Shown piece by piece: positions 1 through 11,856 of a DNA stretch of 48,640 nucleotides. The DNA comes from Actinomycetes bacterium (GTDB lineage Bacteria; Actinomycetota; Actinomycetes; Nanopelagicales; Nanopelagicaceae). Position numbers and translations under genes: made by a program. Each line of letters opens with the position of its first letter. Position 1 is the first letter of the stretch. The notes beneath the pieces are model-generated. The model ran no database searches, had not been told where the DNA came from, and worked only from the letters and a program-made list of their open reading frames with translations. Location of the stretch: the NCBI GenBank assembly GCA_025360085.1, contig JANYCW010000015.1:1-48640 (forward strand), written 5' to 3'.

Positions 1-1081
<1,081 letters not shown>

Positions 1082-1142
1082 GCTGAGCTCCTTTTAATCT
1101 GTTTAGCACTGGGCTAATTCTGCACCCACGCAAGGGGTTCCG

Positions 1143-1880
1143 ATGACCATAAGTGTTGAGGGAAGCACTCAAGTGTTCGGGGATGCAATCTGGGCGAAAG
1201 TGAGGTTCGATACATCTATGGTAAATGAGGATTCCCAGCGGGAAGAGATCAGTCAGATGCGTCGATCGTATGGCAAGAATGGTATCGGCCCACTCGATTC
1301 CAATCCGTTCTTGGCATTTGCCGGTTGGTTACAAGAGGCACATGAAAATTCAATAATCGTGGAAGCAAATGCCATGGTGCTATCGACCGTAGATTCTGAT
1401 GTGGGGATTAGTACGCGTACCGTTTTACTGAAAGATATATCGCACGGTGGATTTACTTTTTTTACTAATTACTCTTCGCGTAAAGCTCACTCCATCGAAT
1501 TGAACCCACAGGTAAGTCTTTTATTTCCTTGGTATGCGATGGAGCGTCAGATTTCAATAAGCGGCACAACTCTTAAAGTAAGTACCGACGAATCACAAAA
1601 ATATTTTGCAACGCGTCCGTGGTCTTCACAGATTGGCGCGTGGGCAAGCCATCAATCGGCGCCGCTGGCTTCGCGCGAAGAGCTTGAACAGAGATTTCAA
1701 GGCGCGGCCGAAAAATGGCCTGAGGGTGAAGTTGTCCCTTGTCCACCACATTGGGGTGGATATCGAGTAATGCCATTGTCAATTGAGTTTTGGCAAGGTA
1801 GAAATTCAAGGATGCATGATCGACTTCGTTATGAGCGGGCAACATTAGAGCGTGATTGGGTGATAGGTCGCTACTACCCG

Positions 1881-1883
<3 letters not shown>
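1143..1883 (+). CDS. pdxH: Pyridoxamine 5'-phosphate oxidase
   Basis: FMN-dependent oxidation of pyridoxamine or pyridoxine 5'-phosphate to PLP. The family body begins at about residue 39 (MRRSYG) and includes RTVLLKD, FFTNYSSRKA, RQISISG and the C-terminal signature RLRYER...W...Y.P that closes PdxH proteins. Length is 246 aa against about 215-220 usual. The extra residues are N-terminal: the ATG at 1143 has AAGGGG 5-6 nt upstream, while an internal ATG at 1218 would give a normal 222-aa enzyme but has no obvious signal. I keep 1143 without certainty. serC starts 10 bp after the stop and makes another B6-linked enzyme, since SerC uses PLP. Confidence 0.93.
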
Positions 1884-3011
<1,128 letters not shown>

Positions 3012-3014
3012 AAG

Positions 3015-4169
3015 ATGCCTAAAACTTTTCACCGCGACCGTTTTTTCTGGGTTATTGCCACCCAAACCGCGATAGTGAATTTTTATCTTGGAGGTTTTGG
3101 TCCTGCTCAATCACTCTTACGTGCAGATCAAGGTACGTCTCTTACTATCGCCGGTCTTCATGGCACCGCCATGGGAATTGCTTCAATTCTTGCCGGTTAC
3201 GCCAATCCGCATATCGCTCATCGCTTTGGCCGCACTCGGGCTAGCTGGATAGGCCTTGTAATTTTTAGTACAGGTTTAATTATCTTTGTTTTATCGCCTC
3301 CTGTTTATCTGACTCTTCCAGCAACTTTGATAACGGGCTTTGGAACTTCAATCGTTATCAATACGATGCTTACATCGATGTCGCATCACTTTGGCAAAGC
3401 CGCAGAAGTTGCGATTCCTCAAGCAAATGGGATCGCATCCGTTGGATTCGTAATTGGAACCGCCTTAATCGGTAGTATTGCAATCGGCTTTCCACACCTA
3501 TGGCGCATCGGATTGCTTTTGGCAATACCCATTGCAATAACACTCTTTCTAGTTGGACGCGAAAGAGGTGCCACTGACTATATTCCTGATGAGGCCGGCC
3601 CTCAGCGCGGAAAACTCTCGCGTGCTTTTTGGGTGTCATGGATTGGATTCGTTGCCTGTATTTCAAGTGAGTTCGCCATTTCTTTCTGGGCAGCTGCATT
3701 ATTAAAAAATCGTGTGGGAACAACAGCGGCTATCTCAACGGTGGCAATAGTTGCCCTCGGAAGCGGAATGGGAGTCGGCCGCTGGTATGGCGGTATTTTT
3801 TTGAAGAAGTTCAAACTTGATACTCAATTGCTGATGGCAATTGCGCTGCAATTTCTCGGATTCCTTGCATTTTGGTTTTCACATTCCATGATTGTTAGCA
3901 TCATTTCTCTATTCTTGATTGGTTTAGGCATTTCAATTCAATTTGCACTTGCCGCAATTCGACTCATCTCTTTTAGTGATGGCCGCCCTGATCTTGCGAT
4001 TGGCCGAACTTCCCTTGCCGCTGGAATTGCAATTGCAACCGCGCCATTTCTTCTAGGAGTGTTGGGTGATAATTTCGGAATCTCTCGGGCTTACATCATG
4101 GTTCCAATATTAATTATCATTGCCTTTACAATTGTAAAACTCGTACCTTCTCACTCAGTTCAGGTTTGA
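3015..4169 (+). CDS. MFS transporter
   Basis: 384-residue polytopic membrane protein with about 12 hydrophobic segments. The motif HRFGRTRASW, between the second and third segments, is the usual MFS loop (G-x-x-x-D/R-R-x-G-R-R-like). A central cytoplasmic loop (GRERGATDYIPDEAGPQRGK) separates two six-helix halves. Substrate is not predictable from sequence. It starts 4 bp after serC, so it is probably cotranscribed with it, but that adjacency does not reveal the cargo. Confidence 0.88.
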   Translation: MPKTFHRDRFFWVIATQTAIVNFYLGGFGPAQSLLRADQGTSLTIAGLHGTAMGIASILAGYANPHIAHRFGRTRASWIGLVIFSTGLIIFVLSPPVYLTLPATLITGFGTSIVINTMLTSMSHHFGKAAEVAIPQANGIASVGFVIGTALIGSIAIGFPHLWRIGLLLAIPIAITLFLVGRERGATDYIPDEAGPQRGKLSRAFWVSWIGFVACISSEFAISFWAAALLKNRVGTTAAISTVAIVALGSGMGVGRWYGGIFLKKFKLDTQLLMAIALQFLGFLAFWFSHSMIVSIISLFLIGLGISIQFALAAIRLISFSDGRPDLAIGRTSLAAGIAIATAPFLLGVLGDNFGISRAYIMVPILIIIAFTIVKLVPSHSVQV

Positions 4170-4173
4170 AACC

Positions 4174-4254
4174 GTGAAGTATCGAGTTCGCAGAATTATT
4201 ACCTTGGTAGTCTTATGCGGATTAATTATCTTGATTGCGATTAGAAGCCTTTAA
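4174..4254 (+). CDS. Possible 26-residue membrane peptide
   Basis: A GTG-initiated frame five bases after the MFS stop encodes a basic N-terminus (MKYRVRR) and one hydrophobic helix (IITLVVLCGLIILIAI) ending in RSL. Its last 33 bp lie antisense to the 3' end of the next gene. There is no Shine-Dalgarno and no -10 hexamer of the local type, so the only support is composition and the tight spacing downstream of the transporter. It may be chance. Confidence 0.3.
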   Translation: MKYRVRRIITLVVLCGLIILIAIRSL

Positions 4255-5505
4255 TACTCCGGCAACGCTTATGTCATCAGGCTTGGCAACTTTATTACGA
4301 TATTTTATCCAGACAAGAATCGATGCACTGAGAGAAATACCTCCGCACCAAGCAATCGTGGCCCGAATACCGATGAAATCGGTGGCCAAACCAATGAGCG
4401 GAGAACCAAATGGCGTACCACCCATAAAGATAAGTAAGTACAGACCCATGACTCGTCCACGAATAGCTTGGTCAGTATTGGTCTGAACAATGGAGTTAGC
4501 CGAAACTAAGGTCGTAAGTGCAGTGACTCCACAGACTGGAAGCCAAAAAATATAGGAAGAGTAATTCGGAAGCACTGAAAGAATAATGATGGATGTTGAA
4601 AAAAGCATTCCTCCAATGATGACAAAGCGCGTAGTTCTAAAACGTTCTAATCGTGCGGAGCCGATTGCTCCAGTCAAAGAACCAATCGCTATAAAAGTTC
4701 CCATCAAGCCAAAACTTGCCGGTCCTAATTTAAACTCATGTGTTGCCATCAACGCGTTAAAGATTTGAAAATTAAGCCCAAAAGTAGCTATAGCAAAGAC
4801 CATTATCATGACAACATAAATGTCTGGACGCGCCTTTGCATATGCGATGCCTTCGCGGATATTTCCTGTTGTTTTTAACTCATCTTGATGAAAGAAGGCT
4901 TTTTTATCGAGTTTAAAGAACGCAAAAATTACGAAGAAGTAGGAGATTCCATTAAGTAAAAATGAAGGCCCAGTACCAAAGGCGGCAATAAGTAAGCCTG
5001 AAACGGCCGGTCCGATTAGTCGCCCACCATTGAAGTTTGCCGAATTCAGACTCACGGCGTTAGGTAAGTCCTCACGCCCAACTAACTCACTAGTAAATGC
5101 CTGGCGCACCGGGGCTTCGATGGCCGTCGCAATTCCAAGTATCCCAGCTAAAGCAAAGACATGCCAGAGTTGTACAAAGTGTGTCATCACCAAAATACCC
5201 AACGCAATAGATGCTGCGCAGCCGAGAATATTTGTCACGATCAGTACCTTCTGCTTATCCAAGCGATCTGCCAAGGCACCGCCATGAAGGGAGAAGAGTA
5301 AGACAGGTGCAAACTGAATTGCGGTGACCAGGCCTAAATATGTACCGTTGTTATTGGTGAGCTCTAAAACGAGCCAATCTTGGGCAATTCGTTGAGTCCA
5401 ACTGCCTATATTTGATACGGCATTTGCTGGAAAGAGAATGCGATAATTTCGATGACGAAATGAGCGCCAGTTGGCACCTTTGGGTGTTGTAACCGAAATC
5501 CCCAT
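4222..5505 (-). CDS. MFS transporter (MFS_3 / enterobactin-exporter-like)
   Basis: 427 aa, 10-12 hydrophobic helices. The N-terminus WRSFRHRNYRILFPANAVSNIGSWTQRIAQDWLVLELT is typical of the MFS_3 family, which includes EntS and macrolide-efflux-like proteins, and the loop motif HGGALADRLDKQKVL matches the conserved MFS A-motif. These proteins are mostly drug or siderophore exporters; the cargo here is unknown. Start ATG 5505 has AAGAAGAG just upstream. It is divergent from the DUF2530 gene with only 12 bp between starts. The 3' end converges on the first MFS gene. Confidence 0.9.
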   Translation of the reverse strand: MGISVTTPKGANWRSFRHRNYRILFPANAVSNIGSWTQRIAQDWLVLELTNNNGTYLGLVTAIQFAPVLLFSLHGGALADRLDKQKVLIVTNILGCAASIALGILVMTHFVQLWHVFALAGILGIATAIEAPVRQAFTSELVGREDLPNAVSLNSANFNGGRLIGPAVSGLLIAAFGTGPSFLLNGISYFFVIFAFFKLDKKAFFHQDELKTTGNIREGIAYAKARPDIYVVMIMVFAIATFGLNFQIFNALMATHEFKLGPASFGLMGTFIAIGSLTGAIGSARLERFRTTRFVIIGGMLFSTSIIILSVLPNYSSYIFWLPVCGVTALTTLVSANSIVQTNTDQAIRGRVMGLYLLIFMGGTPFGSPLIGLATDFIGIRATIAWCGGISLSASILVWIKYRNKVAKPDDISVAGVLKASNRNQDN

Positions 5506-5511
5506 TACTCT
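5506..5511 (+). promoter_or_regulatory. -10 element of the DUF2530 gene (leaderless)
   Basis: TACTCT ends 6 nt before ATG 5518. It fills half of the 12-bp gap to the divergent MFS start, which leaves no room for a normal 5' UTR. Confidence 0.6.
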
Positions 5512-5517
5512 TCTTTC

Positions 5518-5706
5518 ATGACGTCAAATATCCGATCAGTTGTAACCCTAGTAGCAATCGGAACTATTGGTTGGCTGGTCGTTGGAGTGATAGCGATTGC
5601 AATGAACGCCGAATCAAAATTCATCTGGACGTGCATCTTCGGTGCGATTCTTGGTGCACTCGGTATTCGGTATTCAATCCGCCGCGCACGACGAAGTGGA
5701 ATCTAA
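5518..5706 (+). CDS. DUF2530-like small membrane protein
   Basis: 62 residues with two hydrophobic segments (VVTLVAIGTIGWLVVGVIAI and FIWTCIFGAILGALGI) and a basic tail RYSIRRARRSGI. This fold plan, with a WxC/F-x-GxxLGxxG second helix and an Arg-rich end, matches actinobacterial DUF2530 proteins, which occur beside an MFS gene and a cold-shock gene in other actinobacteria. No biochemical function is known. The stop codon overlaps the stop of the convergent csp gene by 4 bp. Confidence 0.72.
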   Translation: MTSNIRSVVTLVAIGTIGWLVVGVIAIAMNAESKFIWTCIFGAILGALGIRYSIRRARRSGI

Positions 5707-6086
5707 GCCTCTAGTTGAGTTGCGATGCCCCGCAGAACTCGGCCCAAGCGCTCAGCTTCTGGACCTGCAGGGTGGCGCCCGTGGCGAAGGCCATTTCCAA
5801 CTCGATCTAAAATCTTGATGGTGTCCTCTATCATCGCGGCTAAGTCATCGGGATTCACACGAGAGTTTTCGGCAAGAGATGGTGGCGCATCCACAATATG
5901 AACGGACATCGCTTGGGGTCCCTTGCGACTATCAGCAACGCTAAATTCAAGTTTGGTACCTGGCTTCACGGTTGATACGCCTTCGGGAAGTGAAGAGGCT
6001 GCAAGATACACATCTTCGCCCTCATCGTTTGCGATAAAGCCGAATCCTTTTTCTAATGAAAACCATTTCACGCGGCCTGTAGGCAT
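5703..6086 (-). CDS. cspB: Cold-shock domain protein with C-terminal extension (Rv0871 type)
   Basis: Residues 1-66 form a cold-shock domain that binds single-stranded nucleic acid: GRVKWFSLEKGFGFI contains the RNP1 motif KGFGFI. The RNP2 strand is atypical (DVYLAASSL instead of DVFVHFSAI). A 60-residue helical extension (VNPDDLAAMIEDTIKILDRV...RGIATQLEA) follows, as in the 135-aa M. tuberculosis Rv0871, and differs from the 67-aa classic Csp. ATG 6086 has AAAGGAG 7-8 nt upstream. Location is cytoplasmic; the role in RNA chaperoning is by family. Confidence 0.9.
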   Translation of the reverse strand: MPTGRVKWFSLEKGFGFIANDEGEDVYLAASSLPEGVSTVKPGTKLEFSVADSRKGPQAMSVHIVDAPPSLAENSRVNPDDLAAMIEDTIKILDRVGNGLRHGRHPAGPEAERLGRVLRGIATQLEA

Positions 6087-6144
6087 GGGGTGACTCCTTT
6101 AGGTTTCAGATGTACGTGTATAGCCGCACGATGCGCTCAGGTGA

Positions 6145-6879
6145 TTAGTTTAACAGAGGTGGTGCAAAGGTCGCTTCAGAGTGAGCCCCGCAGCCATGAT
6201 CAAAGGAGACAACACGTGCATCTTCAGGTGAGATTGCATTGGCACAAACCCCAAAAGTTGAGCGTAACGAGCCCGCAATCTGAATAAAAAAGCCACAGGA
6301 GTAACAAGGCTTCGGTGCAGATTCAGCCATTGGGGATTTAGGCCCACGATCGCCTCCATACCATCGCTTAGCGGCTTGATCGCGACCTTCAATAGACATC
6401 ACGCGTGCTCGACCAAAGCCAAATTCGATCGCCATCGCAGTGTCCAACTCTTCATCGGCTGGAAGTGCTTGCGCACCTGCAACTAAACGTGGATCGTCAA
6501 GTGAACTTGGAACAATGTCACCAACACCTACGTCACCGGGCTGAATGCGATCTCGATACGGAATCCACTCTGGGGCAGTTAATGCTTGTGGGCCGGGAAG
6601 AACCACAACGTCGCAGATCGTTGCAGGCGCATCGGAATCCACTTTTGCAACGGTGACACACCAGCGCCAACCATTATACCCAGCAAGGTGGGCTTCAAAT
6701 AAATATGTTGCAACACGATCATCATCTGCAAATTCTACGGAGACAAAACTACCAATCTCAGAGGCACCATGTAGTTCGTCGATTATTGCGTTGCGGGCAA
6801 GTTCGATTGCATCAAAGGGATTTGCACCCATCGAAGTTTTCTCTTTTGATGCCCGTTTGAGCAACGATTTCTTTCCCAT
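6145..6879 (-). CDS. DUF3027 family protein
   Basis: 244 aa. The central block HLAGYNGWRWCVTVAKVD...ICDVVVLPGPQALTAPEWIPYRDRIQPGDVGVGDIVP is the DUF3027 core of actinobacteria, found next to the cold-shock gene as here. The C-terminal part holds CYSCGF, FGVCAN and DHGCGAHSEA, a set of Cys/His residues that could bind a metal; this is inference from spacing. Function is unknown. The start at 6879 is supported by a -10 hexamer immediately upstream. It is transcribed toward csp, with 58 bp between them. Confidence 0.85.
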   Translation of the reverse strand: MGKKSLLKRASKEKTSMGANPFDAIELARNAIIDELHGASEIGSFVSVEFADDDRVATYLFEAHLAGYNGWRWCVTVAKVDSDAPATICDVVVLPGPQALTAPEWIPYRDRIQPGDVGVGDIVPSSLDDPRLVAGAQALPADEELDTAMAIEFGFGRARVMSIEGRDQAAKRWYGGDRGPKSPMAESAPKPCYSCGFFIQIAGSLRSTFGVCANAISPEDARVVSFDHGCGAHSEATFAPPLLN

Positions 6880-6885
6880 GCGCTT

Positions 6886-6891
6886 AGGATA
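6886..6891 (-). promoter_or_regulatory. -10 element of the DUF3027 gene (leaderless)
   Basis: On the minus strand TATCCT ends 6 nt before the ATG at 6879. It lies just downstream of the hairpin that follows groEL. Confidence 0.55.
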
Positions 6892-6897
6892 AAGCAG

Positions 6898-6963
6898 AAC
6901 GCCGCCCTCGTGTTAATCGGCGATTTATGAGCCGATACATAAACACAACGTGAAGGCGGCGTT
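6898..6963 (-). terminator. Hairpin downstream of groEL
   Basis: Outer arms AACGCCGCC (6898-6906) and GGCGGCGTT (6955-6963) are perfect complements. An inner pair ATCGGC/GCCGAT (6916-6921, 6931-6936) nests inside. The hairpin starts 19 bp past the groEL stop and separates groEL from the next gene on the same strand. It lacks a clear U-tract, so it may be a factor-dependent terminator or a 3'-end stabiliser. Confidence 0.55.
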
Positions 6964-6981
6964 TAGTGCTACTAAGTAGCT

Positions 6982-8610
<1,629 letters not shown>

Positions 8611-8638
8611 TCACTTTCCTTGTGTTTAGACGGGGGCA

Positions 8639-8665
8639 TTATCACTCGCACCCCGAGAGTGCTAA
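8639..8665 (-). promoter_or_regulatory. CIRCE operator and promoter of groEL
   Basis: On the minus strand TTAGCACTC - 9 nt - GAGTGATAA matches the CIRCE inverted repeat (TTAGCACTC-N9-GAGTGCTAA) with one mismatch. CIRCE is the binding site of the repressor HrcA. A possible -35 (TTAGCA) and -10 (GATAAT) 16 bp apart fall inside the repeat, so HrcA binding would block RNA polymerase. Confidence 0.93.
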
Positions 8666-8711
8666 CGCCAAATCTACGGGAGCTCCCCCATAGACGCAAA
8701 ACGAGAGGGGA

Positions 8712-8975
8712 TTAGCGGGCGATACGGGTGGACATTCGGGCCTCGCGCAGGCGACGAAGGCGCTTTACCAGCATTGGAGCGGCGAAAAGGGCATCGTCTC
8801 GGTCAATCAAATCATTGAGGAGTTGGTAAAAGCGAGGAGCGCTCACATCGAAGAGCTCTTTTATAGCCGCCTCTTTTGCCCCAGCGTAGCGCCACCAATT
8901 CGCTTCAAAATCAAGGATGCGCGTCTCTAAATCACTCAAGCCAGTATTTATCGTTGGCTCTTCTTGTGCAGACAT
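8712..8975 (-). CDS. DUF3263 family protein
   Basis: 87 aa. LETRILDFEANWWRYAGAKEAAI...FDVSAPRFYQLLNDLID is the DUF3263 core, a small protein confined to actinobacteria. The middle part (KELFDVSAPRFYQLLNDLI) has the look of a helix-turn-helix and suggests DNA binding, but no function is established. A -10 hexamer 7 nt before the ATG supports this start. It lies just upstream of groEL on the same strand, with groEL's own promoter in between. Confidence 0.88.
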   Translation of the reverse strand: MSAQEEPTINTGLSDLETRILDFEANWWRYAGAKEAAIKELFDVSAPRFYQLLNDLIDRDDALFAAPMLVKRLRRLREARMSTRIAR

Positions 8976-8982
8976 GGATTAA

Positions 8983-8988
8983 ATCGTA
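8983..8988 (-). promoter_or_regulatory. -10 element of the DUF3263 gene (leaderless)
   Basis: Minus-strand TACGAT ends 7 nt before ATG 8975. Confidence 0.5.
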
Positions 8989-9014
8989 TCGGTTAGTCTG
9001 AATAAGTGTGGGAT

Positions 9015-10361
9015 TTAAAGCCTATCCAAAATTATCTTGATGTCACTAACTTTCGTCCATGGATTAACAATTGCAAATCGCAGAATTGATTGGCCGTGAT
9101 GTGATGATGGCGGAATAAAGCCAACTTGATCTGCCAACAATGTGTCCGCCCAACTTTGATAATCCTTTGCACTCCAACCATTACGTGTAAATGCAACAAT
9201 CGAAAGCTCGGGTTCGCACACAAGTTCGAGATTAGGATGTACACGAATTAAATCGGCGGCAGATTTTGCAACTGAAATCGTGTGTTCCATCGCATCGGTA
9301 TATGCATCAGTGCCGTGAGCCGCTAGCGAAAACCAAAATGGTAGTCCCCGTGTTCGTCGCGTTAATTGAATTGCATAATCTGAAGGTGACCATGAACCAT
9401 CATGCAACGTATCTAAATAAGAAGCGTGCTGTGTATGTACTTCACGGGCAAGCTCAGGCTCACGATAAATAAGTGCACAAGCATCGAACGGGGCAAAGAG
9501 CCATTTATGCGGATCGACAATAAATGAATCAGCATCTTCGACACCAGCAAACTTCTCGCGTACAGATGGTGCGCATAGAGCGGCCAGGCCATATGCCCCA
9601 TCTACGTGAAACCAGATTCCTCGAGCATGGGCGGCAGCGCCGATTCCCTTTAAGTCGTCAATGATTCCTAAATTAGTAGTCCCAGAAGTCGCGACGACCG
9701 CAAATACACGTTTAGATGTTGTTGCATGAAGTCCATCAATGGCTTTAGCAAGCGCGTCGCCCATCAACTTTCCGTTTTCTGAGACTGGCACTCTTAATAC
9801 ATCGACATCCATAACATTTGCCGCAGTCGTTATGGATGAGTGTGCTTCTTCGCTGCAGGCAATTACCCAACGCTGTGCATCTGGATATTTTTTACGCGCT
9901 TGGGCACGGGCCACAACTAATGCCGAAAGATTTCCAACAGTTCCGCCCTGTACAAATACTCCACCAGCAGATTGTGGTAATCCCGCTAAATCCGATAACC
10001 ATCGCAGCGCTTGATTTTCCGCAAAGACGGCGCCGGCTCCTTCTTGCCACGAGCCGCCGTATAAAGCGCTCGCACCGACGACTAAATCAAAAAGATTTGC
10101 GTACTCACTTGGCGCTGAGGGAATAAAAGCTAAGTTACGTGGATGATCGGTAGAGATACATGCCTTTGCTAAAACATTCGTAAAAACTGCGAGGGCATCA
10201 TGTCCGCCAAGTCCAGCAGGGGTAATTGTGTTTCCTAATTCCGAAAATAGATCTTGCGCGGTGCGGGGGCCATCAAGTGGTGGATCATTTTTTAAACGAT
10301 CAAGACTGTACGCCAATACCTCTTGGGCAAGGGCTTCAACTTCGGCCGTGAACTCATGCAT
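9015..10361 (-). CDS. Group II PLP-dependent decarboxylase (aromatic-L-amino-acid / glutamate decarboxylase-like)
   Basis: Fold-type I PLP enzyme of the group II decarboxylase family. FVQGGTVGNLSALVVAR binds the cofactor phosphate, FHVDGAYG carries the aspartate contacting the pyridine nitrogen, and VDPHKWLFAPFDACALIYR holds the PLP-binding lysine (about residue 285). Full length at about 448 aa. Substrate (aromatic amino acid, glutamate, DAB or other) cannot be settled from motifs. I prefer ATG 10361, which overlaps the stop of the SDR gene by 8 bp (translational coupling), over the ATG at 10373. Confidence 0.9.
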   Translation of the reverse strand: MHEFTAEVEALAQEVLAYSLDRLKNDPPLDGPRTAQDLFSELGNTITPAGLGGHDALAVFTNVLAKACISTDHPRNLAFIPSAPSEYANLFDLVVGASALYGGSWQEGAGAVFAENQALRWLSDLAGLPQSAGGVFVQGGTVGNLSALVVARAQARKKYPDAQRWVIACSEEAHSSITTAANVMDVDVLRVPVSENGKLMGDALAKAIDGLHATTSKRVFAVVATSGTTNLGIIDDLKGIGAAAHARGIWFHVDGAYGLAALCAPSVREKFAGVEDADSFIVDPHKWLFAPFDACALIYREPELAREVHTQHASYLDTLHDGSWSPSDYAIQLTRRTRGLPFWFSLAAHGTDAYTDAMEHTISVAKSAADLIRVHPNLELVCEPELSIVAFTRNGWSAKDYQSWADTLLADQVGFIPPSSHHGQSILRFAIVNPWTKVSDIKIILDRL

Positions 10362-11832
10362 CGGCGGCCGCATTCTTTAGGATATTTCGAAGCATTGTTG
10401 GAAATACAAAGAGATGAAATGGAGATAAGGCATACCAATATAATTGCCCACCTAAACCGCGAGGACGAAATGTCGCTTCTTGCACAATGTGGACTACTCC
10501 ATTCTCTTTAGTAACCGTAAACTCCAACCACGCTTTACCGGGTAAGACCATCTCTGCGTACAGTTTTAGGCGATGTTCTCGCTCAAGCTCTTCTACTCTC
10601 CAAAAATCTAAACTATCTCCCACACGCAGATAATTTGAGTCGCGACGACCCCGATGCAAACCTACACCTCCAACAAAACGATCTAAGAGTCCTCGGCCCC
10701 ACCAAAGAAAATCTGCTCCAAACCAACCATGATCACCACCAATACCTTCAATCTGTCGCCAGATTTTTTCGATTGAAATATCTGTGTCCACTTCGCGGCG
10801 ATCACGTAAAACTGTTTCACCGGCCCATGCGGGATCGCCTTGAGCTTTCTGCCAAGGTGCAGTATGGCTTGTTGCATCCGACCAACGCGTTTCAACACGG
10901 TGATCAGTAATTCTTGAAATCGCCAAGTTAATCGCGGTGGCGATGTCGGTCAATCCTTCAGGAGGCGGCGCAATGACAGCGTCAATACTCTTTGCCGGAT
11001 CGGCAACAACTTCACTTATTAATGAACCAACAAGCGGACGGGCAAGTGCCGTAGGTACAGGTGTCACTAAACCAATCCACAAACTTGAAAGCCCCGGAGT
11101 CAAAACTGGAATTTTGATAATTATGCGTTTCTTCAAGCCAGATAACTTGGCGAATTTCTGCATCATGTCGACATAAGTCAGTACTTCGGGTCCTGCAATA
11201 TCAAAGACTCTTCCGATTGGTTCGGGCAAAACCGCGGTGTTCTTTAGGTAATACAGGACATCTCGAATCGCAATTGGATGGGTTCGATTCATGACCCACT
11301 TAGGCGTAGTCATAATTGGTAAACGGTGCGTTAAATGGCGCAACATTTCAAAACTAGCAGAGCCTGAGCCAATAATAATTCCGGCACGAAGCTCCATCAC
11401 AGGAACCGAGGTACTAGCAAGTTCTGCACCTGTTCGAACACGAGAGGCCAAGTGTTTACTGATCTTTTTATCGTTTGCGATGCCACCTAAATAGACTATT
11501 TGTTTTACGCCAGCTGCTTCGGCGGCAAGGGCAAAGCTCCGCGCCATATCAGCTTCAATCTCGTTAAAATTGGGACCTAAATTAATAGAGTGCAATAAGT
11601 AATACGCGGTATGTACTCCAGCCAATGAAGCATCTAAGTCGGCGCGATTTTCTGCACTTCCTTCAATAATTTCAACTGACGGAGCCCAAGGCTGGCCAAG
11701 AACTCTTTTACGATCGCGCACTAGGATTCGTACATCAAAGTTCTCTTCAACTAATATCCGAACTAAGCGACCTCCTACATATCCTGATGCGCCAGTAACA
11801 AGGTATTTACGGCGTTCAATTGGTTGGCCCAT
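10354..11832 (-). CDS. NAD(P)-binding SDR protein with DUF2867 domain
   Basis: 492 aa. Residues 8-290 are an atypical short-chain dehydrogenase domain with the nucleotide-binding motif VTGASGYVGGRLV and the YbjT-like stretch GVHTAYYLLHSI. The C-terminal part (about 330-490; VDTDISIEKIWRQIEGIGGDHGWFG...LRVGDSLDFWRVEELE...LKLYAEMVLPGKAWLEF) is DUF2867, a START-like/ligand-binding fold. This two-domain arrangement is common in actinobacteria; substrate unknown. The gene is divergent from ndh with 24 bp between starts and coupled to the decarboxylase behind it. Confidence 0.88.
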   Translation of the reverse strand: MGQPIERRKYLVTGASGYVGGRLVRILVEENFDVRILVRDRKRVLGQPWAPSVEIIEGSAENRADLDASLAGVHTAYYLLHSINLGPNFNEIEADMARSFALAAEAAGVKQIVYLGGIANDKKISKHLASRVRTGAELASTSVPVMELRAGIIIGSGSASFEMLRHLTHRLPIMTTPKWVMNRTHPIAIRDVLYYLKNTAVLPEPIGRVFDIAGPEVLTYVDMMQKFAKLSGLKKRIIIKIPVLTPGLSSLWIGLVTPVPTALARPLVGSLISEVVADPAKSIDAVIAPPPEGLTDIATAINLAISRITDHRVETRWSDATSHTAPWQKAQGDPAWAGETVLRDRREVDTDISIEKIWRQIEGIGGDHGWFGADFLWWGRGLLDRFVGGVGLHRGRRDSNYLRVGDSLDFWRVEELEREHRLKLYAEMVLPGKAWLEFTVTKENGVVHIVQEATFRPRGLGGQLYWYALSPFHLFVFPTMLRNILKNAAADA

Positions 11833-11843
11833 AGTTCAGAGCC

Positions 11844-11849
11844 TAGACT
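11844..11849 (+). promoter_or_regulatory. -10 element of ndh (leaderless)
   Basis: TAGACT ends 7 nt before ATG 11857, in the 24-bp gap between divergent genes. It argues against an upstream TTG at 11824 as the start. Confidence 0.6.
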
Positions 11850-11856
11850 CAGGTGC

